NCBI RefSeq assembly: GCF_001613795.1
Contig: NZ_LPVZ01000019.1
Location: forward strand, 248,001-312,000
Origin: Thalassospira sp. MCCC 1A01148
Lineage (GTDB): Bacteria > Pseudomonadota > Alphaproteobacteria > Rhodospirillales > Thalassospiraceae
Length of the DNA: 64,000 bases
Direction of reading: 5' to 3'
Part shown: positions 36,834 to 44,782 of the stretch, piece by piece
Layout: each line of letters opens with the position of its first letter
Numbering within the stretch: the first letter of the stretch is position 1
The notes under the pieces: generated by a model
Databases searched by the model: none
What the model saw: the letters and a program-made list of their open reading frames with translations, nothing else
Told to the model about the DNA's origin: nothing
Program-made: the position numbers and the translations under genes

Positions 36834-37604
36834 TTATCCCTTGCGTAAAATGGATTTCATCAACGACGGAGACAAACGGGTCACCACCGGGATCAGTCTG
36901 GCCTTACCGACATAGATTTCATCCTGCCCGGCAAGAATTCCGTCATGTATCGCGAGTGCTGCCTGTCGCGCCGGGATCTTGGGCAGGTCGCGACTCGCGG
37001 TCATTGGCGTATCCACCACCGGCAAGAATACTTCGCTGATCGCAACAGGAAGATTTGCAGCAACAAGCTGGTAGCGCAGGCTTTGGGAAAAGCTGTGAAG
37101 CGCGGCTTTGCTGGCGCAATAAACAGCCCCGCTTGTCTTGGGAAAAAATGCCAAACCCGATGACACGTTTACGATCCGACAGCTTGCGCTGTTGCTTCGC
37201 GCTCTTGTTGTTTCAGCCCGCGTCATCCATCCGTGGATCACAGCGCGACATATACTCATTGGCGCCAGCAGGTTAACCGCGATTTCGCGATCTGCCTGCG
37301 ATGTGCTGAAGTCCGCGTCCGTCAGAACACCTTTTTCCTGAATGGCGGCATTGTTGATCACAAGATCAAGGTGCGGAACATCACGCATTATATCGGTCAT
37401 CATCGCGTCAACAGACGCCATGTCAGCCAGATCAGACTGAACGGTCCTGATGCCCGGAAACTGGTCTTTCAGGTCATGGAGCTTTACCTCTGATCGTCCA
37501 TGGGCGATCACATCGAACTCTTCTGCGTGATAAATGCCCAGCAATTCCCGCCCGATTCCCGATGTTGCCCCGGTAATTAAGACAGTTCCCGATTGTCTAT
37601 TCAT
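36834..37604 (-). CDS. SDR family NAD(P)-dependent oxidoreductase
   Basis: 256 residues. Cofactor motif TGATSGIGREL, NNAAIQEKG in place of NAG, catalytic Ser in VNVSSGLAF and YCASKAAL are all present. AHGRSEVK suggests NADP(H). Substrate unknown. ATG 37604 starts the conserved part; the frame is open to 37646. It is divergent from the Crp-like regulator gene (90 bp) and coupled to the TVP38-like gene. Confidence 0.86.
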   Translation of the reverse strand: MNRQSGTVLITGATSGIGRELLGIYHAEEFDVIAHGRSEVKLHDLKDQFPGIRTVQSDLADMASVDAMMTDIMRDVPHLDLVINNAAIQEKGVLTDADFSTSQADREIAVNLLAPMSICRAVIHGWMTRAETTRARSNSASCRIVNVSSGLAFFPKTSGAVYCASKAALHSFSQSLRYQLVAANLPVAISEVFLPVVDTPMTASRDLPKIPARQAALAIHDGILAGQDEIYVGKARLIPVVTRLSPSLMKSILRKG

Positions 37605-37694
37605 AATGGTCTGCCATCCGCGTAGTCTGTTGTTTGGAACCACCACAGTTGGCCACCACAGAGCGGGACTCGCATTAACCCGGGTTTATTGGAC

Positions 37695-38279
37695 ATGAAT
37701 TTTTCGGATTTGATCGGACGACTTCAATCAGATGCGTATTTGGCACCCCATATCTGCAACACCAACCATGCCAAGGGCAGTCAAATTATCAAACAGGGTG
37801 AGGTGTGCCAGGATGTGATTTTCCTGCGCCGCGGGTTGGCCCAGATGTCCTATGTCACTTTCGAGGGAAAGGAATGGATCAAAAGCTTCTTTGCGGAAAA
37901 CTCGGTTATGGGATCGCGCCGCTGCCAGATCATGGGCGAACCCAGCCATTTCGCAATCACCTGCCTTGAGGATTGCGAAGTCACCGCCATTCCGTATGAC
38001 AAACTGCGATCTGTGTGCTCAAAAGACCCGGACCTGATGGCTGTATTTTTTGATTTCAACGAACAGGTCAGCCTGCGCAAGGAAAAGCGCGAATACGAAT
38101 TCCTGTGCCTGTCCGCACAGGACCGTTACCGGGGGTTTCTCGAAGATTACGCCCATATCGTTCCGCGCCTGACCCAGGCGCAGATTGCAAGTTTTATCGG
38201 CATTACACCGATTGCGCTTTCACGCATACGAAAACGGATAAATCAGGCGGAAAGTCTGGGCGTTGCAGGCGCACAATAG
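37695..38279 (+). CDS. Short Crp/Fnr-family transcriptional regulator
   Basis: 194 residues. The N-terminal part is a cyclic-nucleotide-binding-type beta barrel (GSQIIKQGEVCQDVIFLRRGLAQMSYV). The C-terminal helix-turn-helix is unusually brief (LTQAQIASFIGITPIALSRIRKRI). There is no FNR-type N-terminal cysteine cluster, so the signal is not obvious. ATG 37695 is taken; a TTG at 37689 is in frame. The 3' end overlaps the convergent GNAT gene by 37 bp. Targets cannot be told, though the divergent SDR operon is a natural candidate. Confidence 0.82.
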   Translation: MNFSDLIGRLQSDAYLAPHICNTNHAKGSQIIKQGEVCQDVIFLRRGLAQMSYVTFEGKEWIKSFFAENSVMGSRRCQIMGEPSHFAITCLEDCEVTAIPYDKLRSVCSKDPDLMAVFFDFNEQVSLRKEKREYEFLCLSAQDRYRGFLEDYAHIVPRLTQAQIASFIGITPIALSRIRKRINQAESLGVAGAQ

Positions 38280-38749
38280 CGCACCTTGCTGGGCACGAAC
38301 CCGGATTTGGTGAAATAGGACTGCAAGCGGCCTTCGACTTCACCCAGTGACACGTAAACGTTCCGGCATTCATGAAGGTCCGAAAGCCGGGCCATGGCAT
38401 CGCGCATGGCATCCAGCACATAGTCACCTGTGACAATTTCCACGGCGATGACATTATCAACATGCAGCACCACACCGTCAGCCATGTCATCACGGACATA
38501 ATATGAAAAAAGCCCGTGAATATAGCCACGCTCGTTGGCAACCACGATGATGCCGCGCTGACGCTGCCAAAGAATGTCATCTCTGTCGGCGTTTGCATCA
38601 AGCGAACCGGCAGCAACGGGCATGCAATATTGGTCGACAAATGCCCGCCAGCGGTCAAAAGACATGTCGACTTTCAACATCTGAACCAGCGGATAGGTCA
38701 TATCCGCGGTCTGTGCTGTAAGTGGAAGTGACTTATAGGCTTCTGACAT
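38243..38749 (-). CDS. GNAT-family acetyltransferase-like protein
   Basis: 168 residues. A GNAT-type core is suggested by IIVVANERGYIHGLFSYYV, VVLHVDNVIAVEI and a C-terminal YFTKSGFVPSKVRYCAP. The acetyl-CoA loop is not a clear match, so enzymatic activity is uncertain. AGGATC precedes ATG 38749. An FNR-type box at 38803-38816 lies about 60 bp upstream, so it may respond to oxygen. Confidence 0.65.
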   Translation of the reverse strand: MSEAYKSLPLTAQTADMTYPLVQMLKVDMSFDRWRAFVDQYCMPVAAGSLDANADRDDILWQRQRGIIVVANERGYIHGLFSYYVRDDMADGVVLHVDNVIAVEIVTGDYVLDAMRDAMARLSDLHECRNVYVSLGEVEGRLQSYFTKSGFVPSKVRYCAPATPRLSA

Positions 38750-38802
38750 GATCCTGCCCTCTCGAATTTATCAAATCATGCCGGAAAAAATTCGCGCTAA
38801 CC

Positions 38803-38816
38803 TTGATGTGTATCAA
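38803..38816. promoter_or_regulatory. FNR-type box 1 (anaerobox)
   Basis: TTGAT GTGT ATCAA is a perfect match to the FNR consensus half-sites. It lies 54 bp before the GNAT start and about 336 bp before ccoN, so it could serve either gene. Confidence 0.75.
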
Positions 38817-38924
38817 CACCTTCCAAGGGTTTGGCGCGCATAAACACAGCCAGTACAGAAGCACCCATTCCAAGGGCTATGAGATTTCCATTGATTGAAT
38901 TTCTGACGGGATTGCACGCCAATA

Positions 38925-38966
38925 TTGACGTAGGTCAATGGCTTTCCGATGAACTGCCCGCATACT
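38925..38966 (+). promoter_or_regulatory. FNR-dependent class II promoter of ccoNOQP
   Basis: TTGAC GTAG GTCAA (38925-38938) fits the TTGAY-N4-RTCAA consensus. The hexamer CATACT (38961-38966) places a start near 38973, exactly 41.5 bp from the box centre, the standard class II FNR geometry. The leader to the ccoN ATG would be about 179 bases. Confidence 0.75.
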
Positions 38967-39151
38967 CGTCAGACGAATTAGGAAACCTCGCCCGGAATAG
39001 CGCGCCCTGACCACAGGCCATGGCGCATTTTGGGTGGGGCTTTTTGTGCGGGTGAATCAAAGATCGGCTGATCAGCGTTTCACCAGGACTATTGAAACTG
39101 CCCGAGAGGGTTTTGGGCAGTTCACCCGACCACCTTGAACGGGAGTCAAGC

Positions 39152-40624
39152 ATGAGCCAGGGGAGCATGGCACAGGCAGCATCGCCTTCAGTTGCTGTCG
39201 ATTATAATATGGACGTTGTGCGCTGGGCCGCACTTGCGACCGTATTTTGGGGAGTAGTCGGATTTTTGGTGGGCGATGTCATTGCATGGCAGCTCGCATT
39301 TCCGGTTCTCAATTTTGATACCGAATTTCTGAATTTCGGACGTCTGCGTCCGCTGCACACATCGGCTGTGATTTTTGCCTTTGGCGGTAACGCGCTGCTG
39401 GCAACATCCTTCTATGTGGTACAGCGCACCTGCCGCGCCCCGCTTTATGGTGGCAAGGCCCTTCCGGCGTTTGTGTTCTGGGGTTACCAGCTGTTCATCG
39501 TGATGGCAGCAATCGGCTATGTTACCGGCGTGACCCAGGGTCGTGAATATGCCGAACCGGAATGGTTCGTTGATATCTGGATCACGATCGTCTGGGTTTG
39601 CTATCTGGCGGTGTTTGTCGGTACCCTTCTGAAACGTACCGAGCCTCACATCTATGTTGCGAACTGGTTCTACCTGGCCTTCATCGTGACCATTGCGATG
39701 CTGCATCTTGGCAACAACCTTGCCATTCCGGTCTCGTTCATGGGCACGAAATCCTATTCGATGTTCTCGGGCGTGCAGGATGCGCTGACCCAGTGGTGGT
39801 ATGGCCATAACGCGGTTGGCTTCTTCCTGACGGCAGGCTTCCTTGGCATGATGTATTACTTCATCCCAAAGCGCGCTGAACGTCCGGTCTATTCCTATCG
39901 CCTGTCGATCATTCACTTCTGGGCGCTGATCTTCCTGTATATCTGGGCTGGTCCGCACCACCTGCACTACACCGCACTGCCGGATTGGGCGCAGACCCTT
40001 GGCATGACCTTCTCGGTCATGTTGTGGATGCCCTCCTGGGGCGGGATGATCAACGGTCTGATGACGCTTTCGGGTGCCTGGGACAAATTGCGCACTGACC
40101 CGGTTCTGCGCTTCATGGTCGCGGCTGTCGGTTTCTATGGCATGTCGACCTTCGAAGGTCCGGTCATGTCAATCAAGGCGGTCAACGGCCTGTCGCACTA
40201 TACCGACTGGACCATTGGTCACGTGCATTCCGGTGCGCTTGGTTGGGTTGCCTTCGTATCGTTCGGTGCGATCTACTTCCTGATCCCGGTACTTTGGAAC
40301 CGTGAACGCCTGTATTCGATGCGCCTTGTTGCTCATCACTTCTGGCTCGGCACCATCGGGATCGTTCTTTACATCACCTCGATGTGGGTTTCGGGGATCA
40401 TGCAGGGCCTGATGTGGCGCGCCTATGACGAGCTTGGCTTCCTGCAGTATTCCTTTATCGAAACGGTAGAGGCGATGCATCCCTACTACATCATTCGTGC
40501 AACCGGTGGCCTGCTGTTCTTGCTGGGTTCGCTGCTGATGGTCTGGAACATCTACAAGACCATCAAGGGTGACCTCCGTAACGAAGCACCAATCGGCACG
40601 CCTGCAACCGTTGCAGCCGAATAA
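39152..40624 (+). CDS. ccoN: Cytochrome cbb3 oxidase subunit I
   Basis: 490 residues, the haem-copper catalytic subunit with about 12 membrane helices. It reduces oxygen to water at high affinity while pumping protons. Conserved histidine-bearing segments include [52 protein letters not shown] and [18 protein letters not shown], which hold haem b, haem b3 and CuB. ATG 39152 has GGGAG 8 bases upstream; the in-frame ATG 39092 is not preferred. It heads ccoNOQP. Confidence 0.97.
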   Translation: MSQGSMAQAASPSVAVDYNMDVVRWAALATVFWGVVGFLVGDVIAWQLAFPVLNFDTEFLNFGRLRPLHTSAVIFAFGGNALLATSFYVVQRTCRAPLYGGKALPAFVFWGYQLFIVMAAIGYVTGVTQGREYAEPEWFVDIWITIVWVCYLAVFVGTLLKRTEPHIYVANWFYLAFIVTIAMLHLGNNLAIPVSFMGTKSYSMFSGVQDALTQWWYGHNAVGFFLTAGFLGMMYYFIPKRAERPVYSYRLSIIHFWALIFLYIWAGPHHLHYTALPDWAQTLGMTFSVMLWMPSWGGMINGLMTLSGAWDKLRTDPVLRFMVAAVGFYGMSTFEGPVMSIKAVNGLSHYTDWTIGHVHSGALGWVAFVSFGAIYFLIPVLWNRERLYSMRLVAHHFWLGTIGIVLYITSMWVSGIMQGLMWRAYDELGFLQYSFIETVEAMHPYYIIRATGGLLFLLGSLLMVWNIYKTIKGDLRNEAPIGTPATVAAE

Positions 40625-40637
40625 GGGGGAACGAGAT

Positions 40638-41369
40638 ATGCTTCTTAAAAAACACCATATTGTTGAAAAGAACGTCTTCGTTCTGATCCTTGGTATTTTC
40701 CTGACCATCATCATTGGCGGTATTGTTGAAATCGTGCCGTTGTTCACGATGGAACAAACCATCGAGAAGGTCGAAGGGGTCCGTCCCTATTCGCCGCTCG
40801 AGCAGGCTGGTCGTAACATTTATATCCGCGAGGGTTGCTATAACTGCCATTCCCAGCAGATCCGTCCGTTCCGTGACGAGGTCGAACGGTATGGCCATTA
40901 CAGTCTTGCAGCAGAATCGATGTATGACCATCCGTTCCAGTGGGGGTCAAAACGAACCGGTCCTGATCTGGCACGTGTTGGCGGAAAATATTCCAATGCT
41001 TGGCATGTGGCCCACATGATTGACCCGCGCGCCGTTGTGCCGGAATCGATCATGCCGGGTTATCCGTTCCTGGCGGAACGCAAACTGGATTTCGATGACG
41101 CTCGGGCACATCTCGAGACCCTCAAGATGGTGGGTGTCCCCTACACAGACGAGATGATCGAGGCGGCCAAGGCAGACCTTTACCTGCAGGCCAGCGAGGA
41201 TGCGGCCTATGACGATGATTTCCTCGCACGGTATCCGAATGCGGCAACAGGTGACTTTGACGGCAACCCGGCAGAACTGACCGAAATGGATGCGCTTGTT
41301 GCGTACCTGCAGGTCCTTGGCCGGATGGTCGACTTCACCACCTACAACCCGCAGATGAACCTGCGCTAG
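40638..41369 (+). CDS. ccoO: Cytochrome cbb3 oxidase subunit II (monohaem cytochrome c)
   Basis: 243 residues. One N-terminal membrane anchor (about 12-34) is followed by a periplasmic cytochrome c domain with the haem site [32 protein letters not shown] and MPGYPFL, containing the likely axial methionine region, are family blocks. GGGGGA lies upstream of ATG 40638, which is 13 bp after ccoN. Confidence 0.97.
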   Translation: MLLKKHHIVEKNVFVLILGIFLTIIIGGIVEIVPLFTMEQTIEKVEGVRPYSPLEQAGRNIYIREGCYNCHSQQIRPFRDEVERYGHYSLAAESMYDHPFQWGSKRTGPDLARVGGKYSNAWHVAHMIDPRAVVPESIMPGYPFLAERKLDFDDARAHLETLKMVGVPYTDEMIEAAKADLYLQASEDAAYDDDFLARYPNAATGDFDGNPAELTEMDALVAYLQVLGRMVDFTTYNPQMNLR

Positions 41370-41384
41370 TGCAAGGGGATCGTC

Positions 41385-41546
41385 ATGGAATTCTTTACGC
41401 AACTCGCTGACTTTTTCCGCCCTCTGTGGGGTCTGTGGCTGATGCTGCTGTTCAGCGCGATTATTGCCTGGGTCATGTGGCCAAGCAAAAAGCGCAACAA
41501 GGACATGGAATCGCACGCGCAGATCCCCTTCCGGGATCAGGATTGA
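41385..41546 (+). CDS. ccoQ: Cytochrome cbb3 oxidase subunit IV
   Basis: A 53-codon gene between ccoO (15 bp) and ccoP (15 bp). The product has one membrane helix (LWGLWLMLLFSAIIAWVMW) followed by PSKKRN and a short tail, just as in CcoQ/FixQ, which stabilises the oxidase. AAGGGG precedes the ATG. Confidence 0.93.
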   Translation: MEFFTQLADFFRPLWGLWLMLLFSAIIAWVMWPSKKRNKDMESHAQIPFRDQD

Positions 41547-41561
41547 GGGGAGAACAGAGCA

Positions 41562-42434
41562 ATGTCGACACAAGTCGAGAAAGACCAAGTATCCGGGCGC
41601 GAGACCACCGGTCATGAATGGGATGGCATCAAGGAACTCAACACTCCGCTGCCGTCCTGGTGGGTCTATGTCTTCTGGATCACCGTCATCTGGTCAGTTG
41701 GTTATTGGGTGGTTTACCCGTCCTGGCCAACCGCCAATGACTACCTTAAAGGTACGTTTGGTACGACCAACCGTACTGAACTTCACGAAACCATGGCCAA
41801 CGTTGCAGCTGAACGTGCACCTTACATGGAACGTCTGGCTGCCCTCGATGTATCGGAAATCGCCAATGACAGCGAACTTCTGAACTTCTCGATGGCTGGT
41901 GGCAAGGCAGTCTTCGCTGATAACTGCGCGCCATGTCATGGCACCGGTGGTTCGGGCAACCCGGGTTTCCCGTCATTGCAGGACGATGCATGGCTGTGGG
42001 GCGGGACGCTTGATGCGATCAATGAAACGCTGCATGTCGGTATTCGTTGGGATGCCAACGAAGATACCCGCTTCAACGACATGCCGGCATTTGGTCGTGA
42101 CGAACTGCTTGAACGTGACCAGATCGAAGATGTGGTTGAGTATGTTCTCTCCTTCACCGGTCGTGAAACCGATGCCGCTGCTGCGGATCGCGGAGCGGTC
42201 GTTTTTGAGGAAAACTGCGCTTCGTGCCACGGTGAAGATGCCAAAGGTATTCAGGATCTCGGTGCACCGAACCTGACCGATGCCATCTGGCTCTATGGCG
42301 GATCGAAAGAAACCCTCACCGAAACGGTCATGAATTCCCGAAGCGGTGTCATGCCGGCCTGGGGTGGTCGTCTGGACGAAGAAACCATCAAAATGCTGAC
42401 GGTTTATGTCCATTCGCTCGGTGGCGGTCAGTAA
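41562..42434 (+). CDS. ccoP: Cytochrome cbb3 oxidase subunit III (dihaem cytochrome c)
   Basis: 290 residues. A short N-terminal part with one membrane helix (WWVYVFWITVIWSVGYWVV) precedes two cytochrome c domains with haem sites CAPCH and CASCH. It passes electrons from the bc1 complex to CcoO/CcoN. GGGGAG lies before ATG 41562. A strong terminator follows, so ccoNOQP ends here. Confidence 0.97.
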   Translation: MSTQVEKDQVSGRETTGHEWDGIKELNTPLPSWWVYVFWITVIWSVGYWVVYPSWPTANDYLKGTFGTTNRTELHETMANVAAERAPYMERLAALDVSEIANDSELLNFSMAGGKAVFADNCAPCHGTGGSGNPGFPSLQDDAWLWGGTLDAINETLHVGIRWDANEDTRFNDMPAFGRDELLERDQIEDVVEYVLSFTGRETDAAAADRGAVVFEENCASCHGEDAKGIQDLGAPNLTDAIWLYGGSKETLTETVMNSRSGVMPAWGGRLDEETIKMLTVYVHSLGGGQ

Positions 42435-42452
42435 GCCGGAACAGCTTTGAAT

Positions 42453-42485
42453 AAAGGCCCGCGATCACAAGTCGTGGGCCTTTTT
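42453..42485 (+). terminator. Terminator after ccoNOQP
   Basis: AAAGGCCCGCGA and TCGTGGGCCTTT pair around a 7-base loop and end in five T. Confidence 0.9.
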
Positions 42486-42546
42486 CGTGACTACTTTGCA
42501 CACGCGAAAGCCTTTTCCCAAATTTCGCACAGGAACTGCCGATAAA

Positions 42547-42588
42547 TTGACATGTGTCATGGTGTCTGTGCCGGGGCTCTCGTATTTT
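42547..42588 (+). promoter_or_regulatory. FNR-dependent class II promoter of ccoGHIS
   Basis: TTGAC ATGT GTCAT (42547-42560) has one mismatch to the FNR consensus. TATTTT (42583-42588) gives a start near 42595, again 41.5 bp from the box centre. The same geometry as at ccoN supports both calls. Confidence 0.68.
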
Positions 42589-42734
42589 CAGCCTGAGATT
42601 TGAATAATTAGAGTTTGCCCTGCAAAGCTGCCAGAAACCAACGTCTCCTGACAGCCTAATCTTGAAAACGATTGGCGGGTCCATCCCGCACAGAGAGCAA
42701 TCGCAAGATTCAGAGCAACAACCAGGTAGCGAAC

Positions 42735-44228
42735 ATGGCCATGTCCAATTTGCAGCATCCCGATGTCGACCCCGCCACTGTCATGGAAGAAGATGACCGT
42801 GATCAGCCGCTTTACAAGGCACGCGACAAGGTCTACCCGAAACGGGTTTCGGGCCGGTTCAGAAATCTGAAATGGTTTGCGCTGATCGCGCTTCTGGGCA
42901 TTTACTGGGCTGTCCCGTGGTTGCGCTGGGATCGCGGACCAACTGCGCCGGATCAGGCTGTTTTGATCGACATGGATCTTGGGCGCGCCTATTTCTTCTT
43001 CATCGAGATTTGGCCTCAGGAAGTTTACTACATCACTGGCATCCTGATCATGGCGGCGATCGGGCTGTTTCTGGCAACATCGCTGTTTGGTCGCATCTGG
43101 TGCGGCTATGGCTGCCCGCAAACAGTCTGGACTGATCTGTTCATGCTGGTTGAACGTTACATTCAGGGCGACCGCAACGCGCGCATGCGTCTCGACCAGT
43201 CTAAATGGACACTCGAAAAAGCCTGGAAAATCGGTGCAACGCATGTGGCATGGATTGTCATTTCCATGGCGACCGGTGGTGCCTTTGTCCTGTACTTCCA
43301 CGATGCGCCGACCGTGATGGTCGATATTTTCACTGCCAATGCCTCTTTTGGCACCTATGTCACCATCGCCTTCCTTACCGGTTCCACCTACCTTCTTGCG
43401 GGTTGGGCCCGCGAACAGGTCTGCACCTATATGTGCCCGTGGCCGCGCTTCCAGTCAGCCATGCTTGACGATGAAAGCATGATTGTAACCTATGAAGGCT
43501 GGCGCGGTGAACCGCGTGGACCGATCAAGCGCAAAAACCTGCAACGTGGTGAAGTCCCCGAAACCGGCCACTGCATTGATTGCCGTGCCTGTGTCAATGT
43601 CTGCCCGACCGGGATTGATATCCGCGACGGCTTGCAGATGGAATGCATTGGCTGTGGATTGTGCATTGATGCCTGCAACGAAATGATGGACAAGGTCAGC
43701 TTCCCGCGGGATCTCGTCCGGTTTGACTCGGTTCAGAACTCCCAATTGCGGGCCCAGGGCAAGGCGACCCGTGTTCGCATCATCCGTCCGCGCACCATTT
43801 TCTATTCGGTTATTCTTGTCCTTGTCGCGTCGGTGATGATGTTTGGCCTTGCCAACCGCTCGGTCCTTGAACTCAATGTCCTGCGTGATCGCAACCCGCT
43901 GTTTGTTGCGCTGTCCAATGGCGATGTACGCAACGGCTATACGCTGAAGGTACTCAACAAGGAACAGGCTGAAAAAACCTATGTCCTGTCCGTTCAGGGG
44001 CTCGATACCACCGACCTTCAGGTGATTGGCCTGACACCCAACCAGAACGGCACCTTTGACCTTGAAGTTGCACCAGATCGTGTCGGCAGTTTCCGCGTCT
44101 TTGTTGCCGCTGATCCTGACGATCTTGGCGAGAAATCCACGCCATTCGAATTTACGGTGACCGATAAGGAAACCGGAAACACCGAAACATATGATACAGT
44201 ATTCGCCGGTCCCGAGACCGAAAACTGA
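42735..44228 (+). CDS. ccoG: cbb3 oxidase assembly protein, polyferredoxin
   Basis: 497 residues with about five membrane helices and two [4Fe-4S] motifs in tandem (CIDCRACVNVCPTGIDIRDG and ECIGCGLCIDACNEMMDK). The membrane part has the WCGYGCPQTVWTDLF and EQVCTYMCPWPRFQ cysteine motifs. CcoG reduces Cu(II) to Cu(I) for delivery to the oxidase. AGGT lies before ATG 42735; the frame extends to 42672. The C-terminal 120 residues are an Ig-like periplasmic domain. Confidence 0.96.
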   Translation: MAMSNLQHPDVDPATVMEEDDRDQPLYKARDKVYPKRVSGRFRNLKWFALIALLGIYWAVPWLRWDRGPTAPDQAVLIDMDLGRAYFFFIEIWPQEVYYITGILIMAAIGLFLATSLFGRIWCGYGCPQTVWTDLFMLVERYIQGDRNARMRLDQSKWTLEKAWKIGATHVAWIVISMATGGAFVLYFHDAPTVMVDIFTANASFGTYVTIAFLTGSTYLLAGWAREQVCTYMCPWPRFQSAMLDDESMIVTYEGWRGEPRGPIKRKNLQRGEVPETGHCIDCRACVNVCPTGIDIRDGLQMECIGCGLCIDACNEMMDKVSFPRDLVRFDSVQNSQLRAQGKATRVRIIRPRTIFYSVILVLVASVMMFGLANRSVLELNVLRDRNPLFVALSNGDVRNGYTLKVLNKEQAEKTYVLSVQGLDTTDLQVIGLTPNQNGTFDLEVAPDRVGSFRVFVAADPDDLGEKSTPFEFTVTDKETGNTETYDTVFAGPETEN

Positions 44229-44260
44229 TCGCCGCTGCGACTCAGTACTGGAGACAAGAA

Positions 44261-44782
44261 ATGGCTATGCATATGACGACGTCCCCTTCTTCAGACCCGA
44301 ACGGCCCGCGCAAATCTGATCGCTGGATACCGTGGTACTTTGTCGGCGGTTTCGCCATCATGCTGATCGCCAACATCTCGCTTGTCACCTTTTCGATGAC
44401 CAGTTGGAATGGCCTTGTGACCAAGCATGCATTTGAAGAGGGCAACAACTATAACGCGGCCATTTCCGGTGCAGCCCGTCAGCAAGAACTTGGCTGGCGC
44501 AGCAAGCTTAGCGTCGATGGTGTCATTGATCAGAATGGTACAATCACCGTCCTGTTCCGCGACAAGGAATCCAACCCGATTACCGGCGCTAAAATGTCTG
44601 TCATGATGTCGCGTGCGGACCGAGATGACCTTGATGCCACAATTCCGCTGGCCGAAATTGCCCCGGGTGAATATCGTGCAAGTGCTGCTTTCCCGGTTTA
44701 CGGACGCTGGCAGCTGCGCACCATCGCGAACGCGATGGGGGATGATTATCAAACCGTCGAGTATGTCGTCGTAAATCCATGA
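44261..44782 (+). CDS. ccoH: cbb3 oxidase assembly protein, FixH family
   Basis: 173 residues. One N-terminal membrane helix (WYFVGGFAIMLIANISLVTF region) leads to a periplasmic domain with LGWRSKLS and GEYRASAAFPVYGRWQLR. FixH/CcoH interacts with CcoN and the copper pump during assembly. GGAG precedes ATG 44261 by 9 bases. The stop overlaps the ccoI start by 4 bp. Confidence 0.93.
   Translation: MAMHMTTSPSSDPNGPRKSDRWIPWYFVGGFAIMLIANISLVTFSMTSWNGLVTKHAFEEGNNYNAAISGAARQQELGWRSKLSVDGVIDQNGTITVLFRDKESNPITGAKMSVMMSRADRDDLDATIPLAEIAPGEYRASAAFPVYGRWQLRTIANAMGDDYQTVEYVVVNP

Larger units (their letters stand above)
38750..39151. other. Regulatory region between the GNAT gene and ccoN
   Basis: 402 bp without a supported gene. 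It carries two FNR-type boxes (38803-38816 and 38925-38938), a -10 hexamer for ccoN (38961-38966) and a long untranslated leader for ccoN. The frames that cross it have no recognisable protein. Confidence 0.7.
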
